Positions 11,896 to 24,019 are shown, counted from the stretch's first letter. The stretch is 64,000 bases of DNA from Rotaria sordida (GCA_905250125.1 CAJNOL010000996.1:1-64000); one strand, 5' to 3'. Notes: generated by a model from the letters alone, not told the origin. Program-made: numbers and translations.

Positions 11896-14297
11896 TTATA
11901 ACGAAGGAAAATAATGAGAGTGATCTTCCGAATGATCCAATGGTTGAATAATAATTAATTGTTTCACCTGAGTACAATTGCGTCTTGTTGCTTCTCTTGT
12001 AAAGTTCTCTGTCACAATTTTTAAATGACGATGACACACTGTCAATTCAGTTAGACAAGGTACGTATGCCTTTGTTTCATTTAGAAATTGTTCAAGATAA
12101 TCTTTGTGACTATAGGCCACATCAAGTGACGTAAGATGCGGATATTCAACCATTGAATATGATTGACTATGGTCAGATGAAAATGTAAGAAGATCAGCTA
12201 ATAGCTGTGATTCGATATTGAATATACGTAAATACTTCAGTAATGGAAACGATCGAGCGATTCGAACGAAGAATTCATGTCTGAATGCATCAAAATCTTG
12301 CACTTGTAAATATGTAACATAACTGAATACAATATTTGGAAATATATTGCCAAGACTTACAAGATAATCAAATGTAAAAGGCAGTGACACAATTGAACAT
12401 ACAACTGTGTATACACTAATATAATTGACGATACTAGTCGCATTTTGCCGTCCGATATTTATCAATGTTTGTTGGATATCTTTACGAGATAAATCACGAG
12501 TATCAATATAAGTACTAATATAGAAAGTGAATGAATGAAGTTGTGGCATATAAACAAGAATATCATTTTGAACACAAGTACCATCGACGATTCTATTTCG
12601 ACCTTCTATAAGAAGATATAAAGTTAAATTTTCCAGATAAGACATACGACGAAGAAGAGATAGTATTTGATCAAGTTGTCGAAATCGAAAGAAAGATTTT
12701 AATGAAAAACATTTCATATTAGGTAACTTGTCCTAGAAAAAAAAAAGAAAAACTTCTTCATTAATCTAAAAGATTAAATTATAACCATCATTATTTTTCA
12801 CGGTAATGATATTTCCTACTCTACTTCATTTTCTATGAAATATACATTCTATCTAAAAGTGTCTAAGTTTCGTTACCGAAGTAACGCTAACGTATATGGA
12901 AAATTGTTTTTCCGCATCGTTGGAAATGCTGATATCTGGACATATCTGTCTTTCTATTTTGTAATAAATTACGTTGGATTTCCGGGTTCATGGTAACAGA
13001 ATATCGGCACTGGTTCCACATTCCTAGTAACGAAATTCTCAATTGACACTTTGAATTCTGTGTATTAAAAATCATAAATAATAAATTGATCAGTTCGATT
13101 TTGAAACTTTAGAGTATAAGAAACAGGAACTATTGAGGCAATAATTGAAAAATTTTAGAGAAAATTCCTATCATATATCAATTATCAGAAAGATTGGTAC
13201 TATAAAAAAGAATTCATTCTATTCAATGGTTATAATCATTCATATATCATCATATTTAATCAATGATAAAAGAACGACGTCTCGTTTTCAGTTCATCACT
13301 TATCTAACAAATCATTTTATAATTATTTCTACCTACAAATTCAATGTCAATCACTCTAATATAAGCATCAATACTTATTCGATACTTTTCGTTGTTAATA
13401 TAACATTATCTTTTAAAATAAAGTAGAAATGCGCTGAAGTAGTAATTATCTCTATCTCATAAGTGGCATTATCTGTGAAAATTTACCATGTTATGAACAA
13501 TTGTTGAAGAGTTGTCTATGGAATAAACAGTAACATTAAATATAGTCAATCGCTGGAGTCGACCATCAAGTAAATAAAGACAATCATCAAAAGTTTCCAC
13601 ATGGATACATAAATGAGTAAGAATCGAAGAAGAAAAAGTAATCGACGGTAAATTGCAAAGTGATAAACCTGGATAATACATAACATATGATCCAATAATA
13701 TTCAAATGTGTTAAATTTTTGAAGAAATTCAAGATATGTGCATATACATTTCTTGTATAATCTTTCAATGAACTTATACTTTCGCTCTTATCATTATTAA
13801 TAAGAATAAGATTTGTAATTTGTTGGAAAACAGATCGAAGTGATGATTCATCTAAAGAAAAAACAATGAAACTTACAATAGTCTATTCTATTTAACACTT
13901 ATTTTTTTTTAACTGATGAAGTGTATATTTAATATTTACTTGTAAAAAAATTCAAAGCGATTTGTTGTTCGAAATTGAAGAGTTTAAGTTCAGTTAAATT
14001 TGGATAGACAGTGGCAAGAAGAATACGTTCCATGAAAATTGGTTCAAGAATAAAATATTTGACATTATGATGAATTTTTGGTAATATATCGATGCAGAAT
14101 CGATCAATTACAGAAATATTATCAATATATACGAAATTGAGAATATTAGTGAAGGTCTTTTCTTGTGCAAGAATGCCAAGTCGTTCATTATTAATATCCA
14201 ATAATGAATAAAGAACATCAATATTATTTAATCTTCTCAAAATGATCAGTAATATTTCATTAGGCAGATCCAGAAGATGAACATTAGATCGACTCAT
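11896..14297 (-). CDS. F-box/LRR-like protein, three exons, 519 aa
   Basis: Predicted exons are 14297-13940, 13851-13487 and 12732-11896. The junctions keep frame: exon 1 ends in phase 1 before GTAAAT, and exon 2 ends at ATG before GTAAAT and joins GACAAGTTACC after CTAG. The sum is 1560 nt, 519 residues plus stop. The N-terminus reads LLDLPNEILLIILRR, a clear F-box (about residues 8-50), the segment that binds Skp1 in SCF ubiquitin ligases. The rest carries spaced leucine-rich segments (for example LKYLRIFNIESQLLADLL and LTSLDVAYSHKDYLEQFL), likely a substrate-recognition solenoid. Length and style match the large bdelloid F-box families. Intron 1 is 88 bp; intron 2 is 754 bp and contains a MITE-like segment. 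No stop or frameshift was found, so it is probably functional. The substrate is unknown. Confidence 0.85.
12868..13035. mobile_element. Possible 168-bp MITE inside intron 2 of the F-box gene
   Basis: Bounded by TTTCGTTAC on the left and GTAACGAAA on the right, a 9-bp perfect inverted terminus. The interior is richer in GC than the intron around it. It lies within the only long intron of the gene, which would explain the intron's size. Target duplication is not clear, so this is tentative. Confidence 0.4.
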
Positions 14298-15461
14298 ATT
14301 TTATTGTATTTATGATGTTTTTGTCAAAGGCAAACCTATATTATATATGTGTGTTTATTGTTTGCTTCTAATCACTTCTGTCATTGAAAAATAGAATAGG
14401 TAAACTCATTCACAAAAGTGAAAAATCGATGTACAGTCTAATTCGATCATTAGTTATTAGCGGTCATTTTTTCTTTCCGTCAATTTTGTTCGTCTACAGA
14501 GTGACTTCATTGTGTTCATTGGAACGAAAATTGAAGAAGTGACATTAAGAAAAAAAAGAAATTGTTTTTATATGAGAGCCAATTGAATTACACTTGTATA
14601 ACATCTGTTTTACAGTTGATATTTTTGCAGTTTATACAAAAATTTGAAATTTTTTCGAAGACATAGTTCATTCAATTAGCTTATATCTTTTTGCTACAAC
14701 ATAATTCAGTTACATATTATAATGATAGAAGTGTATAAATCTTTATGTGATAGTAAAAAAATGCAGATATTTGTGTTGCGAATCTTATGTTTGTTATTGG
14801 CTTGAAAATAGTGTATTCGATATGTTAATAAAAACAAATGATTGAAGTTCTTAGTGTTTAATTAACGTTTGCATCAGAAAAAAAATCAATGACAATAGTC
14901 TTATAATCTATTCCAAGGAAAGAGAAGTACTTTGAAACGTATACATTGTGAAGAGAAGTGTAATGTCATATACATATATCAGTGCACATCGTCACGAGAG
15001 ATCTTATCACATCTATACAATAAAACAACCAAATATGAACACTGAACAACTTTTTCTGTCCTGCGCGGCAGTCAACCTCCATCATACCAAGCGACAAGAC
15101 AAACATGATAAGGTCTTTAGTTTTCGATTAAGAGATACATTTATTAACTTGTAAGTTATCGTATAATAAAAGACGAGGATGGCTAAAGTCGTTCTTGGGC
15201 TACAAGATTTTTCAGTTTTTATATTAGAACCGCTTTAATAGGAACTCTCAATGATAGTGAAAAGGTTTATTCTGCAATATCTCTGTTAATTTTTTGAGTG
15301 ACATGTCTTCAGAAAAGTGGTCAAAGCTAGGGATGTCAGTATTTCTATTTTTCGGAATTTTATTCTTTAAGAACAAAACAACAAATGAATTTTACATGCT
15401 TTTTATGTACTTTCGAACACGCTCAGATATTTAGATACACTTGCACACTTTTATGCCAGGT
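14298..15461. other. Upstream flank of the F-box gene, no other gene seen
   Basis: AT-rich region expected to hold the promoter of the minus-strand F-box gene; no clear TATA box or other element can be singled out. The 68-codon open frame at 14948-15154 shows no known motif. Confidence 0.4.
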
Positions 15462-15463
15462 TA

Positions 15464-15830
15464 CAATCTAAAAAAAAATAGATACTCTCGAAAATGAAGT
15501 TGGATTTCCGATTTAATCTTGGAAACCCTTTAAAAGTTTTTTCAAGGATTAAAAATGGTTTTCCGAGTGCGAAAAGACTTTAAGCGTTTCTGATAGTAAC
15601 AAAACTCAGAAACTGGATAGAATTCCGAGCTTCGGAAAGGCTTCAAAGGGTTTCCGTGTATCCGAAAATCCTGTCCGGTTTCCGATTTTTGTTATTATCG
15701 GAAACTCTTAAAAGCTTTCCGAGCGCTCTGAAACTCATTTTTTATTCCTGAAAAATCTTTTAAAGGTTTCCAAGATTAAATCGAAAACCTATTTTGGTTG
15801 TTTTTAGCAAACATCTATTTTTTTAGAGTG
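15464..15830. mobile_element. 367-bp TA-flanked foldback MITE (Tc1/mariner-like termini)
   Basis: Flanked by TA at 15462-15463 and 15831-15832. The left terminus is CAATCTAAAAAAAATAGAT and the right, reverse-complemented, is CACTCTAAAAAAATAGATG. After a short unpaired part, inverted similarity resumes for about 120 bp on each side around a centre near 15650: both sides read CCGATTTAATC or TCGATTTAATC followed by TTGGAAACC. The TA duplication and inverted termini fit a non-autonomous Tc1/mariner-superfamily element. No coding capacity. Confidence 0.75.
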
Positions 15831-15832
15831 TA

Positions 15833-18180
15833 CCATGGATTCCGGGTAGTGTTTCTAATAGAAACCTTAAACCAAAGAATCAAATGACATTTTATGTTTG
15901 CAATCAAAATGTAAAATGACACTATTTTTTTTTAGCAAACTATTAAAAAGTTTCCAAGGTGTAGATTGTTAGAATTACATAAAGAAAGGAAATATTTCAT
16001 ATGGATTTATCAGGAGTATTCCACTAGAAGATAGTTCACATCCCAGTCTCGCAAAATTCGTTTTTTTTATCAAGCAAAATTTCATCGTTTTATTCAGTTT
16101 TTTGCTCACCAATTCTCAAAACATCACTGAAATCCACGAAATCCGGTTGATTCTAAATGTTTTCCTATCCGTCTCCTGAGTCGTCGAATTCGCGCCCCTT
16201 CACTTCAATCTTTTGGAGACATCAGTACACTTCTGATATGTCATAGATAAGGTCAAATAGAAAATAAACAACTCTTAGTATTGAATGGCATCCGATGAAC
16301 AATTCTCTTATCTAATATTTCATAAACAAGATAAAAAAAAAAACATAAAACAAAAATGATTTATATTATTTTTGTTTAAACACTTAAGATATATTTTGTG
16401 CATAGGGCACTGCATCCGAGCGAAGGCGCTGTGTCTAAACTAAACTAGTATCCAATAATAAAAGAGAAATGCATGAATTAGTTTTATTGCTGTGAATTCT
16501 ACTTTTCTCAATCAACAGTTATGAAAAAAAAAGCGTTCATATAAGTTGCCTAAAACCTGTGTTAGATATGAAAGAGCAACAACAATTGAAGGACCGAGAA
16601 GTGTTCTAACAAACTCAAAGATCAACTAGAAGATGTTAGGATATCGACTACATTACTATTAATCACGAAATTTTGAAGTTGGGAAGTTACATACCATGAA
16701 AAATAAAGTGCAAATTATTCACAGCAAGTGTCTGTTTGATGACATTTTGTTCTCATGAGCAACGTATAAAATCGAGTGTCAATCGAACATCGTAAGGATC
16801 CTGTATACCTTATCATCATGGTGAATCCTTGCTGTTAGAAACACTGTTTCCAGATTCCTAGGGAGACGAGTCTAAAAACTAATTCGTGTTTCTAGGAACG
16901 AAATCAGACACTGACACATGTAGTCGAAGCTCGAAAAATCGACTGAGAAATATTGTGAAATAAATCTTTGGAATATAATTAGATGTTGCTGTTATCTTAA
17001 CTTTGGTAAGGTGGAGGAAATGCAAAATTCGAGCAGATTTCATTTTGTCAACTTTTATATGTGGTTCGATGCAGAATTTCATGTTGAATAAAACTATGTA
17101 ATTTCAAACGTTTCAAAACAAAATTATGGTGAAAAAATTGAACAAATACTCAAAATTTTCAAGTAGTCAACAGGTATCCAATTATTCAAACAAGGTAAAA
17201 TTTTCCTGTATGTTTAACCTAGATAAATCTCAAACTATTTTTTTCGAATTCTAAACGAAAAACTGAATCTAGAAAACTAGTTTTTGAACATCAAAAACTG
17301 TTTTTTGGGACTAAAAACATTTTTAATACATTGAAGACTGTGAAAGTGTCTCTCATATTCGTACCAAAAGCTTCAAGTCATCAGAAATTTGAGATGAAGC
17401 CTTTATTTTCACGTGATTATCTTCATTACATGACCATAAAGAAAGTTGACTCAGGAGAGTTTTTGACACGATTTTTGTTTTTCTATGAAAAAAAAGCAGG
17501 TAAATTTGCGTAATGTAGCGACAACTTTAATAAAACAGGTTTCTCTAGTTTTTGCAACTACGAAAACGAAAACAAACATCATTTTTTTATAAACTGGCAA
17601 CCACAATTTGTAACTATGTTAGGCTTTGGCAATTTAGCCTCCATTTTTACAAAAAAACGAATTTGTCCCGTTTTGGCTGATTTTGCCCACTTACAGAGGA
17701 ACTAGAATGTAACTCAGTTTGTTATCGAATTCTGCTACTCTTTACTACAATTCGTTATTCAATATTATTCGTTTTGAGATGAGTTCATATTTTATTTGAG
17801 TAAGACGTACATATGCAATCATGATAAAAATGAATCGATTCAATTAGGAAGAATCAGCATGTATTGAGCAGCAAAATCTTTTTTTTTTTTTTGTTTCTTT
17901 AAATTATTGTATATATTAATGTTATATTAATATATACATAAATGTTTTTTTGAATGTTTGTTGAATGTTTTTTTTTTTTTTATTTTAATGAATGATAACA
18001 AAATGAATGTTTCTTGTTTTAATGAAAAATCACAAAATAAACGCTTCTTATTTTAATGAAAAATAAAAAATAAATGATTCTTGTTTTGATGTAAAATTAA
18101 AAAAAAAAGAAGCATATGACATGATGGTAATTCATGTTTTTTTTGCTGTTTCTTCTTTTTCTAAAAAGAAAATTCATAAG
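15833..18180. other. AT-rich intergenic region with short repeats
   Basis: No convincing gene. Near 15843-15960 the words GTTTCTAATAGAAACC and GTTTCCAAGGTGTAG suggest a fragment related to the neighbouring foldback MITE. Open frames at 16879-17082 (minus) and 17331-17513 (plus) have no recognisable motif. Confidence 0.4.
17960..18110. repeat. Imperfect tandem repeat of TTTTAATGAAAAAT-type units
   Basis: About four units of roughly 35-45 bp, each with TTTTAATGAA(A/T) or a close variant followed by an A-rich stretch and an AATG or ACGC TTCTT segment. Confidence 0.6.
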
Positions 18181-18204
18181 ATATGGAATGTTTATTTTAA
18201 ATGT

Positions 18205-18365
18205 TCTTACGTTTCAATGAATAAAGCTCTTTTAATCGATCATTATGTTTTTCTTGATCGACATATAATACATCAATTTCTTCTTTGAGAAGAGTTATCA
18301 TATCTTTTTTCAATTGAATTGTTCTTGTAATGTTGGTATTTGTTTCCATAACAAATTTGATCTAA
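18205..18365 (-). pseudogene. Exon-like remnant encoding a short coiled coil
   Basis: On the minus strand a frame reads TLLKEEIDVLYVDQEKHNDR followed by LKELYSLKRK, a charged heptad pattern, with GTAAG-like sequence just after. It lies downstream of, and in the same orientation as, the SBF-like remnant, so it may be a later exon of that gene. No independent identification is possible. Confidence 0.35.
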
Positions 18366-18570
18366 ATGAAAAAAAATAGGTATTCTTTCGGATTTTTAAT
18401 ATTGTATTACATCTGCTTCGATTTTCATCAAATTAGTGGTCATATTGAAGAAGATACGTCTTGCACGTATAAACAAACTTTATTTGTATGCAGAGTGTGG
18501 ATGAATACTAAAAACGGAATGTTACTGTGATAATATATATATATATATACAAATTTTCTTTTTCTTTCTG

Positions 18571-18591
18571 TCCGATCACGCTGTGATCGGA
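18571..18591. repeat. Perfect 9-bp-arm hairpin
   Basis: TCCGATCAC, three bases, then GTGATCGGA: a GC-containing perfect inverted repeat in AT-rich sequence, next to an (AT)n run. It could be a small element end or an RNA hairpin; nothing else supports a function. Confidence 0.5.
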
Positions 18592-19104
18592 TGTTTTCTT
18601 TTTATCTTACGTACCTAACTATAGCTAAACACAATATTACAAATATCGTGATCTTGAAAACAGAAAGAAAAAAAAATGTACGCAAAGATCATCTTTTCTT
18701 ACAAACCCTCGATGTGCGACCGTCTAGCCGATGATGTGAATTATGATATAAACTTTCTATGACTCCATACACAGAAAATCTGAAAAAAATTTCTCTAAAC
18801 TAAATATTGCTCTGATTCATATGATTTCGAATGTCTTATGCTAAAAATCATACAAAATCTAGTTATGATTTTTAGTTTCGGTTCGAACACCTTTCTTTCT
18901 TGTAGTAAATCTATTTAATTTGATTCCCATATTACTTAAAACCATTGATGTACACAAATGTTATCATTATACTTAGGAACACAAACAGTAGGATGATTGA
19001 AGAGCTCATTCTTTTTCCTTCCTCATGGAAACTGTAAATATCTAGAGACGATACAAGCTGATTAATTGTCACAGGCTGAAAAGGTGACGATTCTTCTTTC
19101 TTCA

Positions 19105-19838
19105 CGAAAAGTTTCTGTTTACATTCCTATATCATTTGTACGGTATCTGTATAGTCACCATCAGTCATTATAATACATACTCGATGAAATATTGTTGCTA
19201 AAGTAAGCATCATATAAGCAATGTTATGTTCATTAATTGATGAACTTGCCTAAATAAACCCAATTGTATAAACAAACTAGAAGTGTATAAGATGAGAAAG
19301 TCATACTTCAAGAGTATAATTAAGTAAATTAGCAATCATTTCAAATTGTTGATTATTCAATCTAGGTTTATTTTGTTTCTTATATGATGCTAATTCATTA
19401 CATAAAGCAATTCGAGCATCTTCATGACTTTTTATTGAATCAAATACCACATCATTTGTCTATCGAAACAAACATATTGATTTATAAAACAAAGAATATA
19501 AACAAACTTTTTTTGCTTCTGCAAATTTATCACAAAAAATATAATCAATATATTGTTTTAATACTTCTAAACATCGTGCTTATTGTGAGATATAAATTCG
19601 TTCATTAAGTACATGTATCGATGTATCCATTTCGACAATATATGGTTGACTAATTCATGCTGAATAAGGTCTAAAAAACAAATATTTCAATGATATCATT
19701 CATATGAAACCTTCATACTTGCTATTTTGTTGTTTTTTAATTTCTTCTTTAATCGCTGCATTAACTAGATCTTTATCCAAATGTGAAAATTCCAGCAAAT
19801 TGTCTCGTATACAATTAGTTTGTGCTGGTTGGGATACT
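19105..19838 (-). pseudogene. Decayed fragment of an SBF/MTMR5-13-like (DENN-linked) protein
   Basis: Three exon-like pieces on the minus strand: one reading NCIRDNLLEFSHLDKDL (about 19820-19770), one reading ARCLEVLKQYIDYIFCDKFA (about 19585-19525), then DVVFDSIKSHEDARIALCNE and LNNQQFEMIANLLNYTLE (about 19460-19310), followed by INEHNIAYMMLTLATIFHRV (about 19240-19180). The pattern of a helical segment, ALC-EL, NxQFE-x-x-x-x-x-N and SxxEHxxAxxLLxLxTxFxR resembles the SBF2 domain next to DENN in SET-binding factors (myotubularin pseudophosphatases acting as Rab GEFs). Two stops interrupt it, one of them where Gln would be expected. Family call is moderate, made from memory of the domain. Confidence 0.5.
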
Positions 19839-19942
19839 TTTTATATATATATTTGTTGTGACTATGAATTTTCCTGAAATAAAATATTTTTTAATGAAAA
19901 ATAAAAACTTCTTTGTCTGTTTTTTTTTTGTACATTTAATAA

Positions 19943-20427
19943 AAGTTATATTGAAGTGTAGCAGTTTCATCAACAATATCAAACATATTTCGACCTGAAT
20001 TTTTTGAAATTTGTATACGTGTTTTATCCTAAAGAAAATATTGATATGGTTTTTTTTTGCTTAATGAACACAAAAAAAATTGTAAAGTTTTTTTGTATTA
20101 TATTACTTGAATACGTTTGACTTCATATTTACACATAGTTGTAATTAATTGACGAAAAAATGGTTCATGAATAAGATCAATTTGTGCAGTAAGTATAAGA
20201 TCACGTAATTGAAGATGTGGTGGAAGACGTTCATGAAGTAATTCATATGTTGATGGTAAATAAAGTAATGATTCAACAAGTGATAATAAATGTTGATTTT
20301 GTAAAAGAAGAAATGTTGAATGTGGAATATGACGGGATTCAAGTAATGCTATAACTTGACGATTTAGATGAATAGAACCTAGATATTTTAATAGAATTTT
20401 TATGTTTATAAATCGAGATGAATACAT
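19943..20427 (-). pseudogene. Truncated eukaryotic RNA-dependent RNA polymerase (RNAi type)
   Basis: Two joined pieces: 20427-20107, including LNRQVIALLESRHIPHSTFL and LILTAQIDLIHEPFFRQL, and after a 78-bp intron 20028-19943, reading KTRIQISKNSGRNMFDIVDE and then TATLQYN. The LNRQ-I-LLE-x-x-x-IP segment and the R-I-x-GR-M-x-x-x-x-DET-x-x-LQY segment are hallmarks of cellular RdRPs that make secondary small RNAs. The catalytic DxDGD motif should come next but is absent: the frame stops after LQYNFY, and SBF-like sequence starts within 110 bp. Splice sites and frame of the surviving part are sound, so the break looks like a rearrangement rather than slow decay. Upstream N-terminal exons were not found. 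Confidence 0.75.
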
Positions 20428-20731
20428 TTGCTAGATTTATTTTTTGTAATTTTTTTGTTTTCAAATTCTAGATTAATGCAGAATCGTTGCAGAATGTTTG
20501 GCAAAAGACTAACCAGGGAATCTCTTCAGCTGCTTCCTTCCAATTCCAATGATTTTTTTGTTTGTCTATAGATACTACATATTGTTCTAATAAAAACTCT
20601 AAAAGAATTTAGGTTCCTATTGAGCATTGACAAAGCTATGGAATTTTTAATATGTCTGTTTTCTAGAGAGACCCTATATTTTCAGAAAACTCGTATTTTC
20701 GGATTTTGATCGGAAACTTCTTTTTTAATAG

Positions 20732-20778
20732 CAGTCACGACCGGTTTCGACCTTGCTAAAGGGTCTCATCAGGTGACT
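20732..20778 (-). ncRNA. Type I hammerhead ribozyme (minus strand)
   Basis: Identical in sequence to the plus-strand hammerhead but on the opposite strand, in the left arm of the palindrome. It has the same stem I (AGTCAC/GTGACT), CTGATGAG and GAAA core, stem II GACC/GGTC, stem III ACCGGT and GTC cleavage triplet. A transcript through both arms would fold into one long hairpin that masks both ribozymes, whereas short transcripts from either strand could cleave themselves. Confidence 0.88.
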
Positions 20779-20830
20779 TTATTCTAATTCATTTAAAATA
20801 GCAGTCATTTAAAATAGCAGTTAAGATACC

Positions 20831-20877
20831 AGTCACCTGATGAGACCCTTTAGCAAGGTCGAAACCGGTCGTGACTG
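20831..20877 (+). ncRNA. Type I hammerhead ribozyme (plus strand)
   Basis: Stem I strand AGTCAC (20831-20836), core CTGATGAG (20837-20844), stem II GACC/GGTC (20844-20847 with 20857-20860) closed by a 9-nt loop, core GAAA (20861-20864), a loopless palindromic stem III ACCGGT (20864-20869), cleavage site after GTC at 20870, and stem I return strand GTGACT (20871-20876). All conserved core positions are present. The tiny self-complementary stem III is the form known from hammerheads of Penelope-like elements and retrozymes, which cleave best as dimers. Activity is inferred, not shown. Confidence 0.88.
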
Positions 20878-20888
20878 CTATTAAAAAT

Positions 20889-22955
20889 CTTATATAATTT
20901 GTCAAGAAGCAACTCAAAAAATGATTTACATCATCATTATAACATCGGTTATTTGTTCCTCTAGAAGTATTGATCATTTATGAAAAAATCTCTGAGTTTT
21001 AATAGAAAAAGATCCTTTTAGAGAATTTATCTTTCGGGCGCTAGGTCAGACTGAACTAAAGTCTATTTGGACTAAGCTGGCTTAAAAAATATCCGGATCA
21101 CGATAAGTGACCCATTTTAAGTCTTGATGTACATCTATGAATCGCTACACATTATTTAAAAGTTTTTATTTTTTGTATAAGGTATTTTTGAATCAGAATT
21201 TGACAGTATATAGTAGATTCTTCTAATTTCAAAAGAAATTCTTTAAAACATTTGCTTCACTCTATAAATTAAAATCTATATATAAGGGGATCATCAATCA
21301 ATACTTTGAATTGATTTTTCTCTCAATTGTTATCTCACAAACAAATAAATTGAGAAAACTGACTCAATTTTTACATTACGAAATGTTAACCATATGTCAA
21401 TAGATGACTTTGATTTATTGTTGAACTTCATCGAGATTCATTAGCGATCAATTTTTGACAGAACAATAATTATATAGCAATCGAGGTATAGTACTAATGA
21501 AACAAATATTTGCCTCTCGAGAAAAATTGTTTCTATAGTGATACTGAAATCCTAGTTCCATCTGTCAATGCTTTCTATTGCTATATGAAGTAATCAGACA
21601 TAAAATAAATCGAATTTATCCCTACGGTATTACTTGAAAACAAACATTGAATACTTTAAAACTTATAATTGAACAGAGAATTCTTTCTAAGACAGAACCT
21701 ATGTAAACATTCAATCATTTAGACAACTAACAAACTTGGTTTTTCAGCGATATTAATGAGCATTTCACGTCTCTAAGTGATCAAAAGATTTCTCAATGCT
21801 ACTTATACTAACCATCTATCGTAGACTGCTGGAAAAGTTGGTTGTAATGCGAGTTTAGTTTCAAATTTGTAATTTTCAAAGTAAATTAGATGCTCTCTAG
21901 ACTTCTGTTCTTGAAAGGGAGGAGTCTTAAACAGCAGTCGATATGAAAAAAACCTGGAGGGCACTACTAACTCTCGACGAACGGATGAGATATTTGTAAC
22001 CATCTGATTATCTCACTTCTTTTGAACATAAGCGGAAGTAGACTGAGAAGAAATTTGAATTTTTAGGTTAGAATAAATCGAATCTCTATTTAACAAATTA
22101 ATATTCGGATAAAACCTATACATCACCTAGTTTTGTTGTTTCTTTCAGTGATGAAAAGGATGTAATGTATCGAGAATTTTTCCATATTAATTACTCAGAT
22201 AGTACAGTCTAGATGTTTCTTCCATTTGATGAAGATAACTATCAGTAGGTAAAACGTAAAACATGAGAGAAAAACATAGCAAGTGCGCTGTTTTTCTACT
22301 ATAACTCTGACTACTTATCTGAGAGTTTCTTTCATTGTCTATATCACTGGTATATGAAGACAAAGGAATACAGAAACAAACAGTTAAGATTTCACGATCA
22401 TTAATTATATTCGATTTTCCTTAACGAACTAGAAAAGGTTGATATCTGATATGAAATACCTAATTTTGGGAGTAAATTAAATTTTTTTTTGTCTTATAAA
22501 TTAACGTATAGTAGTGACATCTGAATCAATTTTTTCATAAAAGAATCAGATATCGAAAAACACAAAATTTCTTTTTGAGTCTATTCGATGACTGTCTCTA
22601 CTGTGAATCACACATACATGTGCTAGTCAAGATTATCTTCATTTTTCTTTTCCGACGATACAAAATTTTTCGATAGACTTTTATCTTATTAGAATGAATA
22701 GGAAACCTTCAATTCAGACAAATAAGATATCTACAATTTTCCAAGTTAAACTACTCGACTTGTCATTAAATTGAGTACATATAGATACTATATGAAGTAG
22801 GTATTGTATTTGCAGATAATAGTACGTAAACGTTGAATATCAATAACTTGTAAAATTGATTCAGAATTTTTAATAAATCAAAGAAATATATTTTAAATAG
22901 GTTCATCACAATTAGTTTTCTCTCGAGAATTTATTAAATAAATTAATTCAAATAT
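20889..22955. other. Intergenic region, no supported gene
   Basis: AT-rich. The minus-strand open frame at 22003-21803 (66 codons, somewhat GC-richer, with ENYKFETKLALQPTFPAVYD) has no recognisable domain and could be a transposon remnant or chance. Confidence 0.4.
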
Positions 22956-23174
22956 TTATTCAATTCGATCTTTCGTTGAAGTTTTTGATTGTTGTGATGA
23001 CGCTTGAGAAGATTTTGTTGATCGATTCAATCGTTGAAAATAATAATAATCCATATAATGACAAACAGCAGTAGTTATTGCTAAAAATATATTCAATATA
23101 AAGAAGAAAACATATTGGGTCAGAAATTGTCGGCCTATCAAACTTTTTAAATCGAGATTCGTATTGTCATATAT
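22956..23174 (-). pseudogene. Isolated C-terminal exon of an unknown membrane protein
   Basis: A clean frame follows a splice-like acceptor TATCTTAG and ends in TAA. It begins IYDNTNLDLKSLIGRQFL, then a hydrophobic stretch VFFFILNIFLAITTAVC (one membrane segment), then HYMDYYYFQRLNRSTKSS and a Ser/Gln/Lys-rich tail ending KDRIE. This looks like the last exon of a membrane protein with a cytosolic tail. No upstream exons were recognised, so I treat it as a remnant. The protein is not identified. Confidence 0.4.
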
Positions 23175-24019
23175 CTAAGATAAACATTTTTTATGACAAT
23201 ACCTACTATTTATCAATTGATTAATCAAAAGTTTGAATAAAATCCATATTCGATATTTTTAGAATGTAAACAACTGTCATAATTCAGTCTAATAGAATAC
23301 TTCTATTTATTTATATGAAAATAAAAAGTAACAAAATATTTTCTTTTTTGTTTTACTTCATCTAGTATGGTATATGGTTATTAAACACTGCTGGAAAAAT
23401 CAAGTTTTTCCTTTAGTTTTTCTGACTTTTATTAGTGGAAATACGACTCTGGAGAAAATATCATTAGATTAATAGTTATGTCCAATGTGGATCCTCGTTC
23501 TCTTCAATGTCAAGAGCAAATATTCCTATCTTTTTACCATTTGTAATTGTTTATATTAAGTACAAAATCTACTTATTACAGTTAACCTAAGACATGCCAT
23601 GGACGCAGAAAATGTCCTTGAAGTAGCGATTTTTGAATAAAAATCAGCAGTACATCGAATGTTTGTTGTTCAATAGTATTCAAAATATAAAATCTAATAG
23701 CAGAATCATGTTAAACAGTCAATCTATATATATTTTGAAATGGTCGAACAACTTTTATTGTTGTCGAAAAATTCAATTCTGGTCTCGAACCTAAATCCGA
23801 CTTAACGAGTACTGTTCTGAAAGGAGAACAAATTATAATTTGATTCTTATTCCCTCGACTGAAGGGAGGGTCATATGAAAAAAAATAGTTTGTCCGTTTG
23901 TTTGCTTGTCGGGGTCAAAGGTCAAAGGTCAAAAAAACATAGCCTTAAAAATTGAAAGGTAGCCATTTTCTCCAATCGTGAAACGGTGGGTCTCCACAAT
24001 GAAAATTTGTAAGCTTGTC

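Larger units (their letters stand above)
20722..20888. repeat. Palindrome of about 57-bp arms holding two hammerhead ribozymes
   Basis: Left arm 20722-20778 and right arm 20831-20887 are essentially perfect reverse complements, separated by 52 bp. The 48 bp from 20731 to 20778 equal the reverse complement of 20831-20878. The spacer contains the word TTTAAAATAGCAGT twice. Each arm carries one complete hammerhead ribozyme motif, on opposite strands. Confidence 0.93.
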
